Source: Diadophis punctatus similis
Taxonomy: Eukaryota; Chordata; Lepidosauria; Squamata; Dipsadidae
Direction: 5' to 3'
Assembly: GCA_023053685.1 (NCBI GenBank)
Contig: JALIGW010000016.1
Span: 10,167,001-10,231,000 of the forward strand
DNA length: 64,000 nucleotides
Each line of letters opens with the position of its first letter. Position 1 is the first letter of the stretch. The position numbers and the translations under genes are program-made. The notes under the pieces were generated by a model, which did no database searches, was not told the origin of the DNA, and worked only from the letters and a program-made list of their open reading frames with translations. Shown here in pieces: positions 54,126 through 64,000 of the stretch.

Positions 54126-55770
54126 TCCTTCTGCCCTATCTGATTTTTTTTAAAAAAATATTTTTTAAATGTTTAAAAGGTGGCTAGTATTACTGAAGAG
54201 CAAAGTACCACTCTCTCTAGCATAATCTTCATTTCCCAGAGTCAATAAAACATGGAGACTGGCTGTAGCTCACTCTTGATTTGGAAGTCTGCTCATCTGC
54301 CCAGATGTGTTGCTTTGCTGCCATTGAGTAATATCCAGACATTTGCAGCTCATATCTCATATCCCAATCTTAATATCAGAAAAGTACCCACCAGTTCAGA
54401 AAGGTTGGTGACCTCTAATTCATGACTACTCAAAAAGGGCTTTGGGATTCTGAGTTGCAAAACCAAATGACATTTCTGCCTGTTGTTCTTCAAAGCAGGT
54501 CTGCAGATACAGATACGAAAAAGGATTTTTCTAGGTTTATTAGTCATAAAGGCAATACATTTTCTGCAGGGATACATTACTATAAAAGATGCAGGGAAAT
54601 TGTTAGGTATTCAATCTGTAGCACCATACTACTTCCTGGAGCAGACCCTTTGAATGGTGAAAAGCAGTGGTCCTTCATATCAAGCCAGACGGGGCTTAGC
54701 AGTTGGTATTTTTAGCTTGATTATGTTGCAGTTATTAGATAGAGCTATTTTGTATGCTAATGTAAGGTCTATCTTATAATATTTGCATTAAGAAAGGATT
54801 ACAATTCGATTTGTTATTTTTTCCCCTCAAGCTACCTTGCCAGCTTGGATTTTTTTTATTTGTCACATTTAGGTCATTTCTGATATCCCTAGGAACCAGT
54901 CCTTTTAAGATAAATTGTTGTTTTGTATTGTGCTTTTGCCAATACTAATTTTTTCAAGTACTTGGAATTACTGAATTTTGCTTTAAAAACTTCATTTATA
55001 TAACTGTAAGCCTGTTCTAATTCTAGAAACATAGAATTTTTAGCAAGAAAAATAGCAAATGTAAATATTCAGAAATATTATAATTCAGTTTATGTTCCAC
55101 CTACATTTGTGTCCTACAAAGCCTTAATACTCAGCAAATTAAAATATACTGGGGAAAAAATCTTGTGGGAAGTCAATGCCAAATCATTGCCAAGAAAACT
55201 TTATGGATGTAAGCCCCCAGTTTACCATTTTGACCCAAAAGTAACTTTTAAATACAAAGTCTTACATATTCCTATTCTTGGAAAGAGAATGACTGAGCTA
55301 AGGGGAGGAGTCAAATGGGGAACTAGTGTGGAATCCCTACAAAGTCTGATCCCCCTTGAACGCCATTGAACTTTATCTAGTCTGACCCTGATGCAAACCA
55401 CCATTATGAGAAAATTCCTGTGTTATAGGTATGAGCAATAAAACAGCTAATTGAATTCTTCACATGTGAATCTGAATGTTTGTGCCTGACATATATTGAG
55501 TCATGGTATATCCCAATTGCCAAACATGATTTGAAGTGCAAAAGATTACATAAGCTTTCCAAAAATCAGGGGAAATGTATATGAGACTTAGGAATTTCTA
55601 ACATTTCCCTTGAGTTGAGTTTGACACCTTTGATTTAATGGGTACATCCCTGGAATTTTATTGAGGACAATGGTGAAGTGCTTCATCATTGTCTTCTATT
55701 AGCACCAGGACTCCTTCACACAGTACATAATTAGACTATGAACTTCATTACCATAAGATATGGTGATACC
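54126..55770. other. No recognisable feature
   Basis: About 1.6 kb of AT-rich sequence without recognisable repeats. Frames of 75-97 codons have no domain. Confidence 0.45.
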
Positions 55771-55774
55771 CAAG

Positions 55775-56030
55775 GTGGCGCAGCAGTTAGAGGCAGTACT
55801 GCAGGCCACTTTAGCTGACTGTGATCCGCAGGTCAGCGGTTCAAATCTCACCGGCTCAAGGTTGACTCAGCCTTCCATCCTTCCGAGGTAGGTAAAATGA
55901 GGACCCAGATTGTTGGGGGCAATATAAATATACATTGCTTACTGGTGTAAACTGCTTAGAGAGTGCTTGCACTGTGAGGCGGTATATAAATCTCACAAAT
56001 AAATGAATAAAAATAAATAAATAAATAAAC
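55775..56030 (+). mobile_element. tRNA-derived SINE (MIR/L2-like), full length
   Basis: Head AAGGTGGCGCAGCAGTTAGA, B box GGTTCAAATCTCACCGG, core AAGGTTGACTCAGCCTTCCA, 3' end GGCGGTATATAAATCTCACA and an AAATAAA tail. Best plus-strand copy in the window. Confidence 0.95.
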
Positions 56031-56034
56031 TTGA

Positions 56035-57185
56035 ATGGCTTTAGATGGGAATTTGCTAAATTCAGGTGGAGCAGGTTGTACCTTTGAAGACTTAATGTTT
56101 TCTCCTGCTTAGGAGAAGCTTGATCCAAACTGGAGTTGCCAGGGATCAACTTCAAGAGAAATCTCCATTTTTTTTTGCTGATGGGTAACCTTGAAGCATG
56201 TGATCAGCTCTTATGGGAAACAAAATGTAAACTAGGATAGTGGATCTGATCCAGTAAGGTTATTCTTCTCTTCTAGGTACTTATGCATCTAGACGAATAT
56301 CACTAAAAGGAATTCATTTTTCTACTGCTGTTCAAAATGCACATCATTTCAAGCACTATGAATCATTTCCCTAATCTTACCAAAACTGCTTCAGCTTCCC
56401 AGAATTACTTGAATATTTTGCTCAAGCCTGATCCTGCTATTTCCTTCCTTTCAATATTTCACTTTAGATTAACTTCAGGAACAATCCTATTCAGAATGTA
56501 AATTGGAAGATTCCATATCAGAATGTTTGAGTGGCGAAGGGATTCCAACTCACTGGCATTACATTTACTGCATTCAGAAGACCCCCAAACTCAATCCATG
56601 TACCTAATACCATTTATTTATTTGTTGTTACTTATTAAATAAATGTCCTATCTTCCCTCCCTCATAACAAGACAGTTTATAGGAATTAAAAATACAAACC
56701 GTTAAACCTATAAATAAGAATGCTATAATTAAAATCAAAGCTACACTGAAACAGCTATTATAAAAATCTGTTCAGCTGACCAAAACTTAATTAAAGTTTT
56801 CACCAGTTCCCTAGTACTGGGAAACAAACACCTACTTGGAAAGTATATTCCACAACCTTAGAGCCATGTAGGGGATAGCCTTTTCCTGCATACTCTGTCT
56901 TACGATGCAGAGGATTCTTCTGATGATCTAAGTAACCTTCACAATGGGATAGGTCCCAAATCATTTAGGTCAACACCAGCACTTATGTATAATAAGCAAC
57001 TGACCACAGGTAGAGATTTTTCACTACAGGTGACATATGATTTCCTTAATTGCACACATAGCTTCTGTATTTAGCACTGGACAGTTTTCAAGACTAGCCC
57101 TATTTAAAGCACAGTAGCCAAGATGGGATGGTTTGGGGAATAATTGAGGGTGGAAATGAAAGTGTTTTATCCTCAAGAAACCACA
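56035..57185. other. Mostly unrecognised; possible old LINE 3' region near 56610-56900
   Basis: TTTATTTATTTGTTG near 56615 and GTATATTCCACAACCTTAGA near 56845 recall the 3' region of an older LINE/SINE in minus orientation. Not assignable. Confidence 0.3.
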
Positions 57186-57245
57186 TGCTCCTTGTTCAAA
57201 TAAATAAATAACAGAGTTGGAAGGGATCTTGGAGGTCTTCTAGTC

Positions 57246-57336
57246 CAGGGGTGGGCAAACTATGGCTCTTTGAGGACCTATGGACTTTATTTTGAAGTCC
57301 ACAGGTCCTCAAAGAGCCATAGTTTGCCCAACCCTG
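57246..57336. mobile_element. Palindromic hAT-like MITE, 91 bp, inside CR1
   Basis: Half-sites CAGGGGTGGGCAAACTATGG and CATAGTTTGCCCAACCCTG continue through GCTCTTTGAGGACCTATGGA and its complement to a short centre. Flanked by perfect TTCTAGTC (57238-57245, 57337-57344). Same target site in CR1 as 5093 and 16389. Confidence 0.95.
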
Positions 57337-57439
57337 TTCTAGTCCAACCGCCTGCAGGAGACCCTGTACCATTCAGAGAAATGGCTGTCCAGTCTCTTCT
57401 TAAAAGCCTCCAGCGATGGGTGACTCCCAACTTTATATC

Positions 57440-57997
57440 ATTCAGAGGATAATCAGAACTGCAGAAAAAACAATTACTGCCAACCTGCCTTCCATTGAGG
57501 ATCTGTATGCTGCACGAGTCAAAAAGAGGGTCGTGAAAATATTTACTGACCCCTCGCATCCTGGACATAAATTGTTTCAACTCCTACCCTCAAAACGACG
57601 TTATAGAGCACAGCACACCAAGACAGCTAGACACAAGAACAGTTTTTTCCCTGAACGCCATGCTAAACAAATAATTCCCTCACCACTGTCAAACTATTCA
57701 CTAAGGCTGCATTACTATTACTATTAGTTTTTCTCATCGTTCCTATCACCCATCTCCTCCCACTTATGACTGTATGACTGTAACTTGTTGCTTGTATCCT
57801 TACAATTTATATTAATATTGATTCTTTCCTGATTGCTTATTTGTACCCTATGACAATCATTAAGTGTTGTACCTCATGATTCTTGACAAATGTATCTTTT
57901 CTTTTACGTATACTGAGAGCATATGCACCAATGACAAATTCCTTGTGAGTCCAATCACACTTGGCCAATAAAAGAATTCTATTCTATTCTATTCTAT
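57440..57997 (+). mobile_element. L2-like LINE 3' end with ATTCT tail
   Basis: The plus strand encodes IIRTAEKTITANLPSIEDLY and AARVKKRVVKIFTDPSHPGH, then ..KLFQLLPSKRRYRAQHTKTA and NSFFPERHAKQIIPS. Compared with 21199-21905 it lacks one stop but has lost the INAITLLNK version. 3' end TTGGCCAATAAAAGAATTCT then four ATTCT units. It is 5' truncated, so only the C-terminal segment without catalytic residues remains. Confidence 0.85.
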
Positions 57998-58249
57998 TTT
58001 GGAAGCAAGCGCTTCCACTGATTAATTATTCTCACTGCCAGGAAATTTCTCCTTAGTTCTAGGTTGCTTCTTTCCTTGATTAGTTTCCATCCATTGTTTC
58101 TTGTCCTGCCTTCAAGGTGCTTTGGAGAATAGGTTGACTCCCTCTTCTTTGTGGCAACCCCTCACATATTAGAACACTGCTATCATGTCTCCCCTAGTCC
58201 TTCTTTTCACTAGATTAGGCAAAAGAAGGAAAAAAGAGAATGTTTAATA

Positions 58250-58640
58250 TACATGTTACCTCCATACAACCATAACTGAGCCAAAACTTCTATTGCTAAG
58301 TGAGACAGTTGTTAAGTGAGTTTGCCCCATTTTATGACCTTTCTTACCACAGTTGTTAAGTAAATCAATTCAGTTAATTCAGTAGCATGGTGGTTAAGTG
58401 AATCTGGCTTCCCCACTGACTTTGTTTGTCATAAGATCACAAAAGGTGATCACCTGACCTTGGGGCACTGCAACCATCATAAATATGAACCAGTTTCCAA
58501 GTATCTGAATTTTGATCATCTGACCAAGGGGATGCTGCAACGGTCATAAGTGTGAAAAAACAGTCATAAGTCACTTTTTCAATGCCATTCTACCTTTGAA
58601 CGGTTACTAAACAAATGGTTGTAAGTTGGGGACTGCATGG
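58250..58640. mobile_element. GTAGTCC-type TIR element
   Basis: ACCTCCATACAACCATAACTG at left, GGTTGTAAGTTGGGGACTGC at right, with TTAAGTGAGTTTGCCCC and GATCATCTGACCAAGGGGAT blocks between. Ends somewhat eroded. Confidence 0.7.
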
Positions 58641-58644
58641 AGTA

Positions 58645-59255
58645 TCATTTTCAGTAGGCCTGTTTTTTGCCCTCCTCGAGCTTCCACACGCACCCTGCAC
58701 TTACCTACATCCAAAATGGGCCCCGTGGGGACTCCTGGGAGGGGAGGGGAGGGGTGGGCAGGGCCAGCCAGGAGTGGGATTTGGGGGTCCTCCGAACTGC
58801 ACAGAATCTTAGCTAGAGGTTCTCCCGAACCCCTGCAAACCCCCAGCAGCCCACCCATTTGTGTCTTTCTATCTTGGGAAGCAAACTTGGAGACAGTTAG
58901 TATTTGGTTTATTGAGCACCAGGATATTTCATATCTAGAAACCATGCTATGGGTTTTTTTCAAAAAAAAAACTGGCAACGACAAGACATTTCTGTTGCTA
59001 AAAAACGTGATGTGGGTTTGATGTGAAGAAGATCTTCAAGATTACCTACCTGCAGGGTCTTTATTGCAGAAATAAGTTACATTTTCTAAACATCATGCCA
59101 GAGAAAACCAGACTATGTTACAGGCATCATGTATCAGTTTATATATGAGAGACTTTACAGCTGCAGCCATAATGTCAGCTAGAAATCAAAACTTCTTGTT
59201 TTGTGGGTTTCTGTTTGGAGCATGCCTGCATGATAAAAAATACCTGAAAAATATC
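58645..59255. other. No recognisable feature
   Basis: A GC-rich stretch (58650-58860) with GGGAGGGGAGGGGTGGGC is possibly a remnant of a TIR element; the rest is unassigned. Confidence 0.35.
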
Positions 59256-59261
59256 AGATAT

Positions 59262-59764
59262 GATATGATTATGATATCATATCATATATATATCATATCA
59301 TATCATATCATATATCATATATCATATATCATATATCATATATCATATATCATATATCAATCATATATCATATATCATATATCATAACAGTGATGGCGAA
59401 CCTTTTTTTCCTCGGGTGCCGAAATAGTGCACGCGCGCACTATTGCATGTGTGTGCGTGCCCACACCCATATTCAATGCCCCCCATGCACCCCCGCTCCC
59501 CCATTTCCTGACTTCTGGTAGGCCCGGTAGGCCCATTTTTCAACCTCCCCAGGCTCCAGAAGCTTTCTCGGAGCTTGGGAAGGGCAAAAACGCCCTCCCC
59601 TGCCCCCATGGAGGCCCTCCGGAGGCCGAAAACGCCCTCCCAGAGCCTCCATGCAAGCCAAAAATCAGCTGGCGGGTGCCCACATGCACGCGTGCCATAG
59701 GTTCGCCATCACGGTCATATAACATATATCATATATCATCATATATCATATATCATATCATATC
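59262..59764. repeat. TATCATA / ATATC microsatellite, split by a hAT-like element
   Basis: Degenerate ATATC and TATCATA units occupy 59262-59387 and resume at 59716-59764. The gap is the element 59388-59713. Confidence 0.88.
59388..59713. mobile_element. hAT-like element, sister of 14434 and 34489
   Basis: CAGTGATGGCGAACCTTTTT at left and CATAGGTTCGCCATCACG at right. The flanks (TATCATAA / TCATATAA) cannot be scored because the host is repetitive. Interior block order as in the sisters, with one GC-rich block. Confidence 0.85.
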
Positions 59765-59769
59765 ATCAA

Positions 59770-60040
59770 CCACCAGCCAAAACATAGAACGTCTCAAAGA
59801 AATAGTGCATCATATAAAGAAACTGTCAATGTAGAGAAGAGCTAAATTAATAATCCCTCAGCTAAATTAGTTGTAACAATTTAATGTTAAGAACACCTAG
59901 GATAAAGTATATAATAATACTAATAATGGTACTAATCGCATTCATTACTCAATTAATGAATTCTTCCAATTTTAAACAATCATGATTGTATAACATTAAA
60001 CAAGATTAAACAAGCCCCGTTCTTTCTAACATTACACATG
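59770..60040. other. No recognisable feature
   Basis: AT-rich, no gene supported. Confidence 0.3.
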
Positions 60041-60044
60041 TTGA

Positions 60045-60170
60045 CTATCATCTTTATCTCTCCAAGAAATAACAGATATCATTAAATCTATAAAAACAGG
60101 AAGAGCTCCTGGTTCAGATGATAATCCCACTGAATGATATAAAACATATACTGAAGCCTTTTGCTTTCAC
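60045..60170 (+). pseudogene. L1 ORF2 reverse transcriptase fragment
   Basis: The frame reads LSLQEITDIIKSIKTGRAPG and SDDNPTE, a stop, then YKTYTEA. This matches the entry to the palm of L1 reverse transcriptases (..I..IK..KTGKAPGPDG.P.EFY). The G of PDG and the F of EFY are changed and a stop follows, so it is a decayed fragment of about 40 codons. It is not adjacent to other L1 pieces. Confidence 0.7.
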
Positions 60171-60199
60171 TGTAGAAACCTGATTAAACATTGCCTCTA

Positions 60200-60980
60200 G
60201 CTAAGGGCTCCTCAGCATTGCCTTGTTTTTTTTTTTACAGTTGTTATTTTCTTTTATATTTCTCCAATTTCTAGGCAGGATGTATATTTTTAGACTCTGA
60301 AAAATGACACGTGTGGCCCAGGAGCAAAATGGTACAAATGAAAGAAAGCAGTAGTAGAAGAAAAAAAATCAATAAATGCCACTCTATAGTAGTCCATACG
60401 AAGTCAGCAAATGGAGGTTGGTTTTCCAAGGAGAAGTAAGATTTGACTTTATCCCTGCAGATCAACTTGTCGTGGTAAGTACCGGATCAGTTTCTAGGGT
60501 TTTGTAAACTCAAAGATGGAACGACCTAGAGAGAAAAAGATCAACTGGAAATTCATGCCTTTTGGTGTAACGCGACAAAAGTTTACTGATAACTAGACAG
60601 GACTGGAATATGTTGATTCTTACCTTTCTGAATTGCTTATTAAGCTTTTGCACAATGAAAAGAAAGTGCTTTGTAATACATGGGAATGCTAATAAGGATC
60701 TTCCTTGAAATAAAGTGTTGGAAAAATGTGATTTCTTTAGTAATTCAGAAAGGAGTGCTTTGTGCTCCTATTCATTGCAAAGCTCCTCTTTAGGCACAGA
60801 CCTATTGCTTACTACATCTGTTATAATTTGGGGAGCATGAACTGCTGAACGGAAGCAAGGAGGAAAGCAAATTTACACTGTACTAAAATCTGCTTTCAAC
60901 TTTCCCATATAGTTTCCCCCCTCCCTCTGAATTTCATTAGGGAAAAGAGACATTCTTCAACAGTTTCTTCAGAGCAGGTC
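60200..60980. other. No recognisable feature
   Basis: AT-rich, no gene or repeat supported. Confidence 0.35.
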
Positions 60981-60982
60981 TA

Positions 60983-61477
60983 TACCGTATTTTTTGGAGT
61001 ATAAGACGCACCTTTTTCCTCCCTAAAAGTGGCTGAAAATTTGGGTGCGTCTTATACTCTGAATGTAGCTTTTTCGGAGCTTTTTTTCCAGCCCTAACTA
61101 GGTGCTAACTATCTTCCCAGCTCTTACCTTGCAGGCTTTTTCATTGTTACTCTCTCCGAAGAAGGTTTTTCCAGCCCTAAGTCTTTGCAGGGTTTTTTTC
61201 ATTGCTCTACTTGCTCCGAATAAGGTTTTTCTAGCCCTAACCAGGTGCTAATGATCTTCCCAGCTCTTACTGGCTTGCAGGCTCTTTCATCTTACTCTCT
61301 CCAAAAAAGGTTTTTTTAAGTCCTAACCAGGGGATAAAATAATGTGCTGAAGCTGACCAGACTAAGGACGCTAGCCAGATGAACACCTGGTAGGCAGATT
61401 TTTCCCACTATTTTCCTCCCCAAAAACTAAGGTGCATCTTATACTCCGGTGCGTCTTATACTCCGAAAAATACGGTA
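60983..61477. mobile_element. TIR element with GTATAAGACGCACC ends, 495 bp
   Basis: Ends TACCGTATTTTTTGGAGTAT then AAGACGCACC, and GGTGCGTCTTATACTCCG then AAAAATACGGTA, are inverted; a second inner pair follows. The interior has about three decayed copies of an ~85-bp unit (GGTTTTTCCAGCCCTAA... CTTACCTTGCAGGCTTTTTC) at 61083-61330. TA lies at the outer border. Related single ends: 25284-25345 and 18700-18776. Superfamily not settled. Confidence 0.8.
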
Positions 61478-61479
61478 AG

Positions 61480-62310
61480 TTGATGATCATAGTAACAATT
61501 TTATTAATAAAACTCCAAGCAAGACATCCCTTTTTGGGGGGGACATCCCAAGATATCCCTTTCCTTGGGATCTAAAAGAGATGTAGGAACCCGGGGATGT
61601 TTGGGAGCATTAGAGACAATTGTAACACATCACCGTTGTGAGAATACCACACTCAGTCTGTGATGTTTTTTTTTCTTCTGAAATTCTTTTCTTGGAAAGA
61701 AATTGAAAAGCAGATTTGCTTTCATCAGACGGAATGAAACATTGAAGATATATGTGTGTTGTCATCTCTTTTATATGTACGACAATGGCAAAGAATCTTT
61801 TTTAAAACAAAATAAAAATCTGAAAAGTTAACAAAGCAATAAAACAAACAATATTAACTTTACAAATCCATTTGAACAGAAGCCATCATCAAAATAAATG
61901 ACTTTTAAAGCATAATGAAAAATGAAGAAAAAAGAAAGTACCTTGATTATGAGTTATGCTATAAACTACTAAGCCCTCCATCAAATTTAACTGATGTCAA
62001 GAATTCACAGCTGTATTTTAAAAAGTTTTGTCACTTTGATGTAAATCTCCTTCTATAATCTGATTATTATTATTTTTCTTCTACTTTAAACTCTGTTCTT
62101 AGGTTTCCTTAAAAATGGAATTTAGGATGCTTTCAAATCAAGAAGGAGAAATCAGTTTATTTCCAGTCTATATCACTTACATATGTCAACATCCATAAAT
62201 CCATTCCATATTTTCCATGTTTATCTTATATATTTTTTAACAATTGAGAAACAGCTACACAGAATTTCACGTCTGACTTTTTAAAAGACATTAAAAAAAG
62301 CTTTAATTCC
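61480..62310. other. No recognisable feature
   Basis: AT-rich, no gene or repeat supported. Confidence 0.35.
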
Positions 62311-62312
62311 TG

Positions 62313-62314
62313 TC

Positions 62315-62361
<47 letters not shown>
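62313..62361. repeat. (TG)n microsatellite
   Basis: About 24 TG units, immediately followed by the 35-bp tandem duplication. Confidence 0.95.
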
Positions 62362-62362
<1 letters not shown>

Positions 62363-62364
<2 letters not shown>

Positions 62365-62432
62365 CCATATATATTCTCAGCTTTAGAATTAATAAGTTAC
62401 CATATATATTCTCAGCTTTAGAATTAATAAGT
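62363..62432. repeat. Exact 35-bp tandem duplication
   Basis: TACCATATATATTCTCAGCT... ending TTAGAATTAATAAGT occurs at 62363-62397 and again at 62398-62432 with no mismatch, followed by TACCA. Exact identity points to a recent event or an assembly artefact. Confidence 0.95.
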
Positions 62433-62439
62433 TACCACT

Positions 62440-63605
62440 CAAAATGTACTTTTCTAAACAGAATATTCCCTCAACCTATCTATTTAAAATGCATTTACTT
62501 TTACAGCCTGATGTTTTACAGATATGCTAGAACTCAGTTCCCACATTCAGCTTTCAGCCCTTTTTGCTGAGAAATTTGGGAGTTGATGGCCAGAAGCACA
62601 ATGACAATGCTGAAATACATAGGGTGAAATTTTCAGTGGGTTTAAAAAGCATCAGGGAATGGATTGTATGCATTCAGTCTTGGCTGTAACGTTTACAGCC
62701 CTCAAGTTTCATCTTATGTGTGTGTGTGGGGGGGGGGGATCCTTTTTTCATTTCTTTATTTTTCTTCATATTTTATATTCATTTATTTTATTAGGTACCG
62801 ATTCAAATGGATTTGTAAAGTTAATATTGTTTATTTTATTGCTTCGCCAACTTTTCTTTTCAAAATATTATTTGCCATTATGGGAGCTAAGTCTAGCTTT
62901 GGTTATTAATTTTGCAGGAACTATCTATATAGGCAGAAGGATCTTGTCACACAGGTGTCCTTGCTTGGAGAGATCCATTTCCTGTCTAGCCTTGTGCCAA
63001 AAAGTATATTTTTATTGTGCTTTAGGTACTCTGTCAGAATAAGAAGATCTGAGGCCTGTTGCCCTGTCTCACTTATTTGTCTCAGAAATGGGAGAACTGG
63101 TTAATTGATAGAGGCAGCTAATTCTAAATGGGAAAGACTTGGGTTGCCTCATATGGTATCTTTGTATTTAGAAGGATCTATTAGGCCCAAAGAACCAAGA
63201 ATGGAATTTCTTCTGATATGTTTGCAGCCAGTTGCTTAGTTACCTCACTCCTCCTTTCCCAGCCACCTGTTGGAATGACCTTGGTTCCCACAAGAAAACT
63301 TTTTGTTTTGACTGCAAAACCCCAGTTAACTATTCCCCCATTCCTGTCCCCATTTCTGCCTTGTGGCAACCCTGAAGCCCCAAAGATGGCCTCAGCCAGG
63401 GCGGTTCAGGGCTAACACCTTTATTGCTGTTCACCTATAGACAGAATCATGCCAGACTAAAGCAATTATTTGCAATAATTATAGATATGCAGTGTTAATT
63501 GCTAGGGAGAGTCCTACTTTGCTCTCTTTGCCTGCCAGACATTCTAAGTGGTGCTGATACCTTGCCCTCTGGGGAGAAGCCCCTCCCTCCTGTGATTCCT
63601 GAAGA
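62440..63605. other. No recognisable feature
   Basis: The frame at 62659-63042 (127 codons) includes a poly-G derived glycine run and hydrophobic stretches but no recognisable domain. Not assigned. Confidence 0.35.
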
Positions 63606-63606
63606 C

Positions 63607-64000
63607 CAGTGGTGGGTTCCTACTGGTGCGGTCCACTCTATAGCACCGGTAGCGGCCCGCTGGTGACATCACAGTACCGGTGTGGTCGGTTGCCGGTGCC
63701 TGGGCACCGCCATTTTTTTTAAAAAAATTATTTTTTAAAAAAAATTTCTTCTCCGCATGCCCAGAAGCCGAGCTTCCAGCACTGCGCATGCACTGCCTTC
63801 CTACCCCACAGTGAGTCCAAGCAGGGAGGATGGCTGATGGAGCGCGTGAGACGCTGAAAGAACGGGCGGCAGGAGCTATCTCCATTCCCCTTCCTTCAGC
63901 AGTCCAAGAAGCCATGAACGCGCGGTGATGATCCTAGGCATTTTCGCACGTTTGAGGCTTCTCGAGCTGCTGAGGGGAGAGGGAATGGGCAGCAGGACCT
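63607..64000. mobile_element. hAT-like element of the GGTGGGTTCC group, right end outside window
   Basis: The left end CAGTGGTGGGTTCCTACTGG is followed by GGTGACATCACAGTACCGGT and CpG-rich sequence, as in 31639-31988 and 38315-38507. The element runs past position 64000, so length and target duplication are unknown. Confidence 0.7.

Larger units (their letters stand above)
57200..58222 (-). mobile_element. CR1 LINE (minus) split by hAT-like and L2-like insertions
   Basis: CR1 blocks at 57205-57245, 57337-57430 and 58000-58222 read in order as one CR1 3' region: GAGTTGGAAGGGATCTTGG to CTCCAGCGATGG, and TTCCACTGATTAATTATTC to CCTAGTCCTTCTTTTCAC. The insertions are the MITE 57246-57336 and the LINE 57440-57997. 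Confidence 0.88.

Noticed and set aside
62659..63042. 127-codon frame with hydrophobic segments
   Set aside because: Contains a poly-G derived Gly run and AT-rich hydrophobic stretches; chance frame most likely.

Overview
This 64 kb window looks like non-coding DNA from a snake, most probably an advanced (colubroid) snake. It holds CR1-group LINEs that end in pentanucleotide (ATTCT/AATAG) tails, abundant tRNA-derived SINEs with MIR/L2-like or BovB-like 3' ends, reptile-type L1 and Penelope-like fragments, many small hAT-like elements, and long GATA, GGAA and AT-pentamer arrays. No host protein-coding gene, exon chain, rRNA or functional tRNA could be supported. The longest open frames are translations of simple repeats, of GC-rich palindromes or of broken transposon reading frames. 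The species call is inference from the repeat landscape, not from a gene.

Layout. 1-6 kb: CR1 copies split by hAT-like elements, one of which carries a long CT-rich microsatellite. 6-13 kb: SINEs, a solo LTR (7986-8565), a Penelope-like reverse transcriptase remnant and a duplicated segment with a hAT insertion in one copy. 13-19 kb: TIR elements, an LTR fragment and a 2.5 kb hAT-like nest with four alternating GC-rich inverted repeat arms and a GGAA minisatellite. 19-29 kb: CR1, L2-like and SINE copies and a LINE split by a 1.1 kb hAT-like element full of CTTT/CCCT repeats. 29-39 kb: palindromic MITEs, a TA/AC array between inverted arms, an L1 3' end, and a reverse transcriptase remnant of a CR1/L2-group LINE. 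40-44 kb: GATA/GA arrays, an 0.8 kb AT-pentamer array between inverted arms, and a TA-flanked TIR element. 45-53 kb: a Helitron-like piece, two mariner remnants, an L1 ORF2 remnant with an L2-like LINE inside it, a SINE split by a CR1 copy, and a second solo LTR. 53-64 kb: a GC-rich element with 8-bp duplications, more CR1/L2/SINE nests, an L1 reverse transcriptase fragment and further TIR elements.

There is no cooperating gene system here. The main structure is insertion history. At least thirteen hAT-like elements are flanked by 8-bp duplications with TA at the central two positions, three of them at the same site of separate CR1 copies. A second group (ends like CAGNGGTG...) has duplications without that rule but with A at position 7. 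All copies of protein-coding transposons are truncated or carry stops, so none looks able to move by itself. Coordinates of elements with target-site duplications were read base by base; borders of degenerate copies are approximate.
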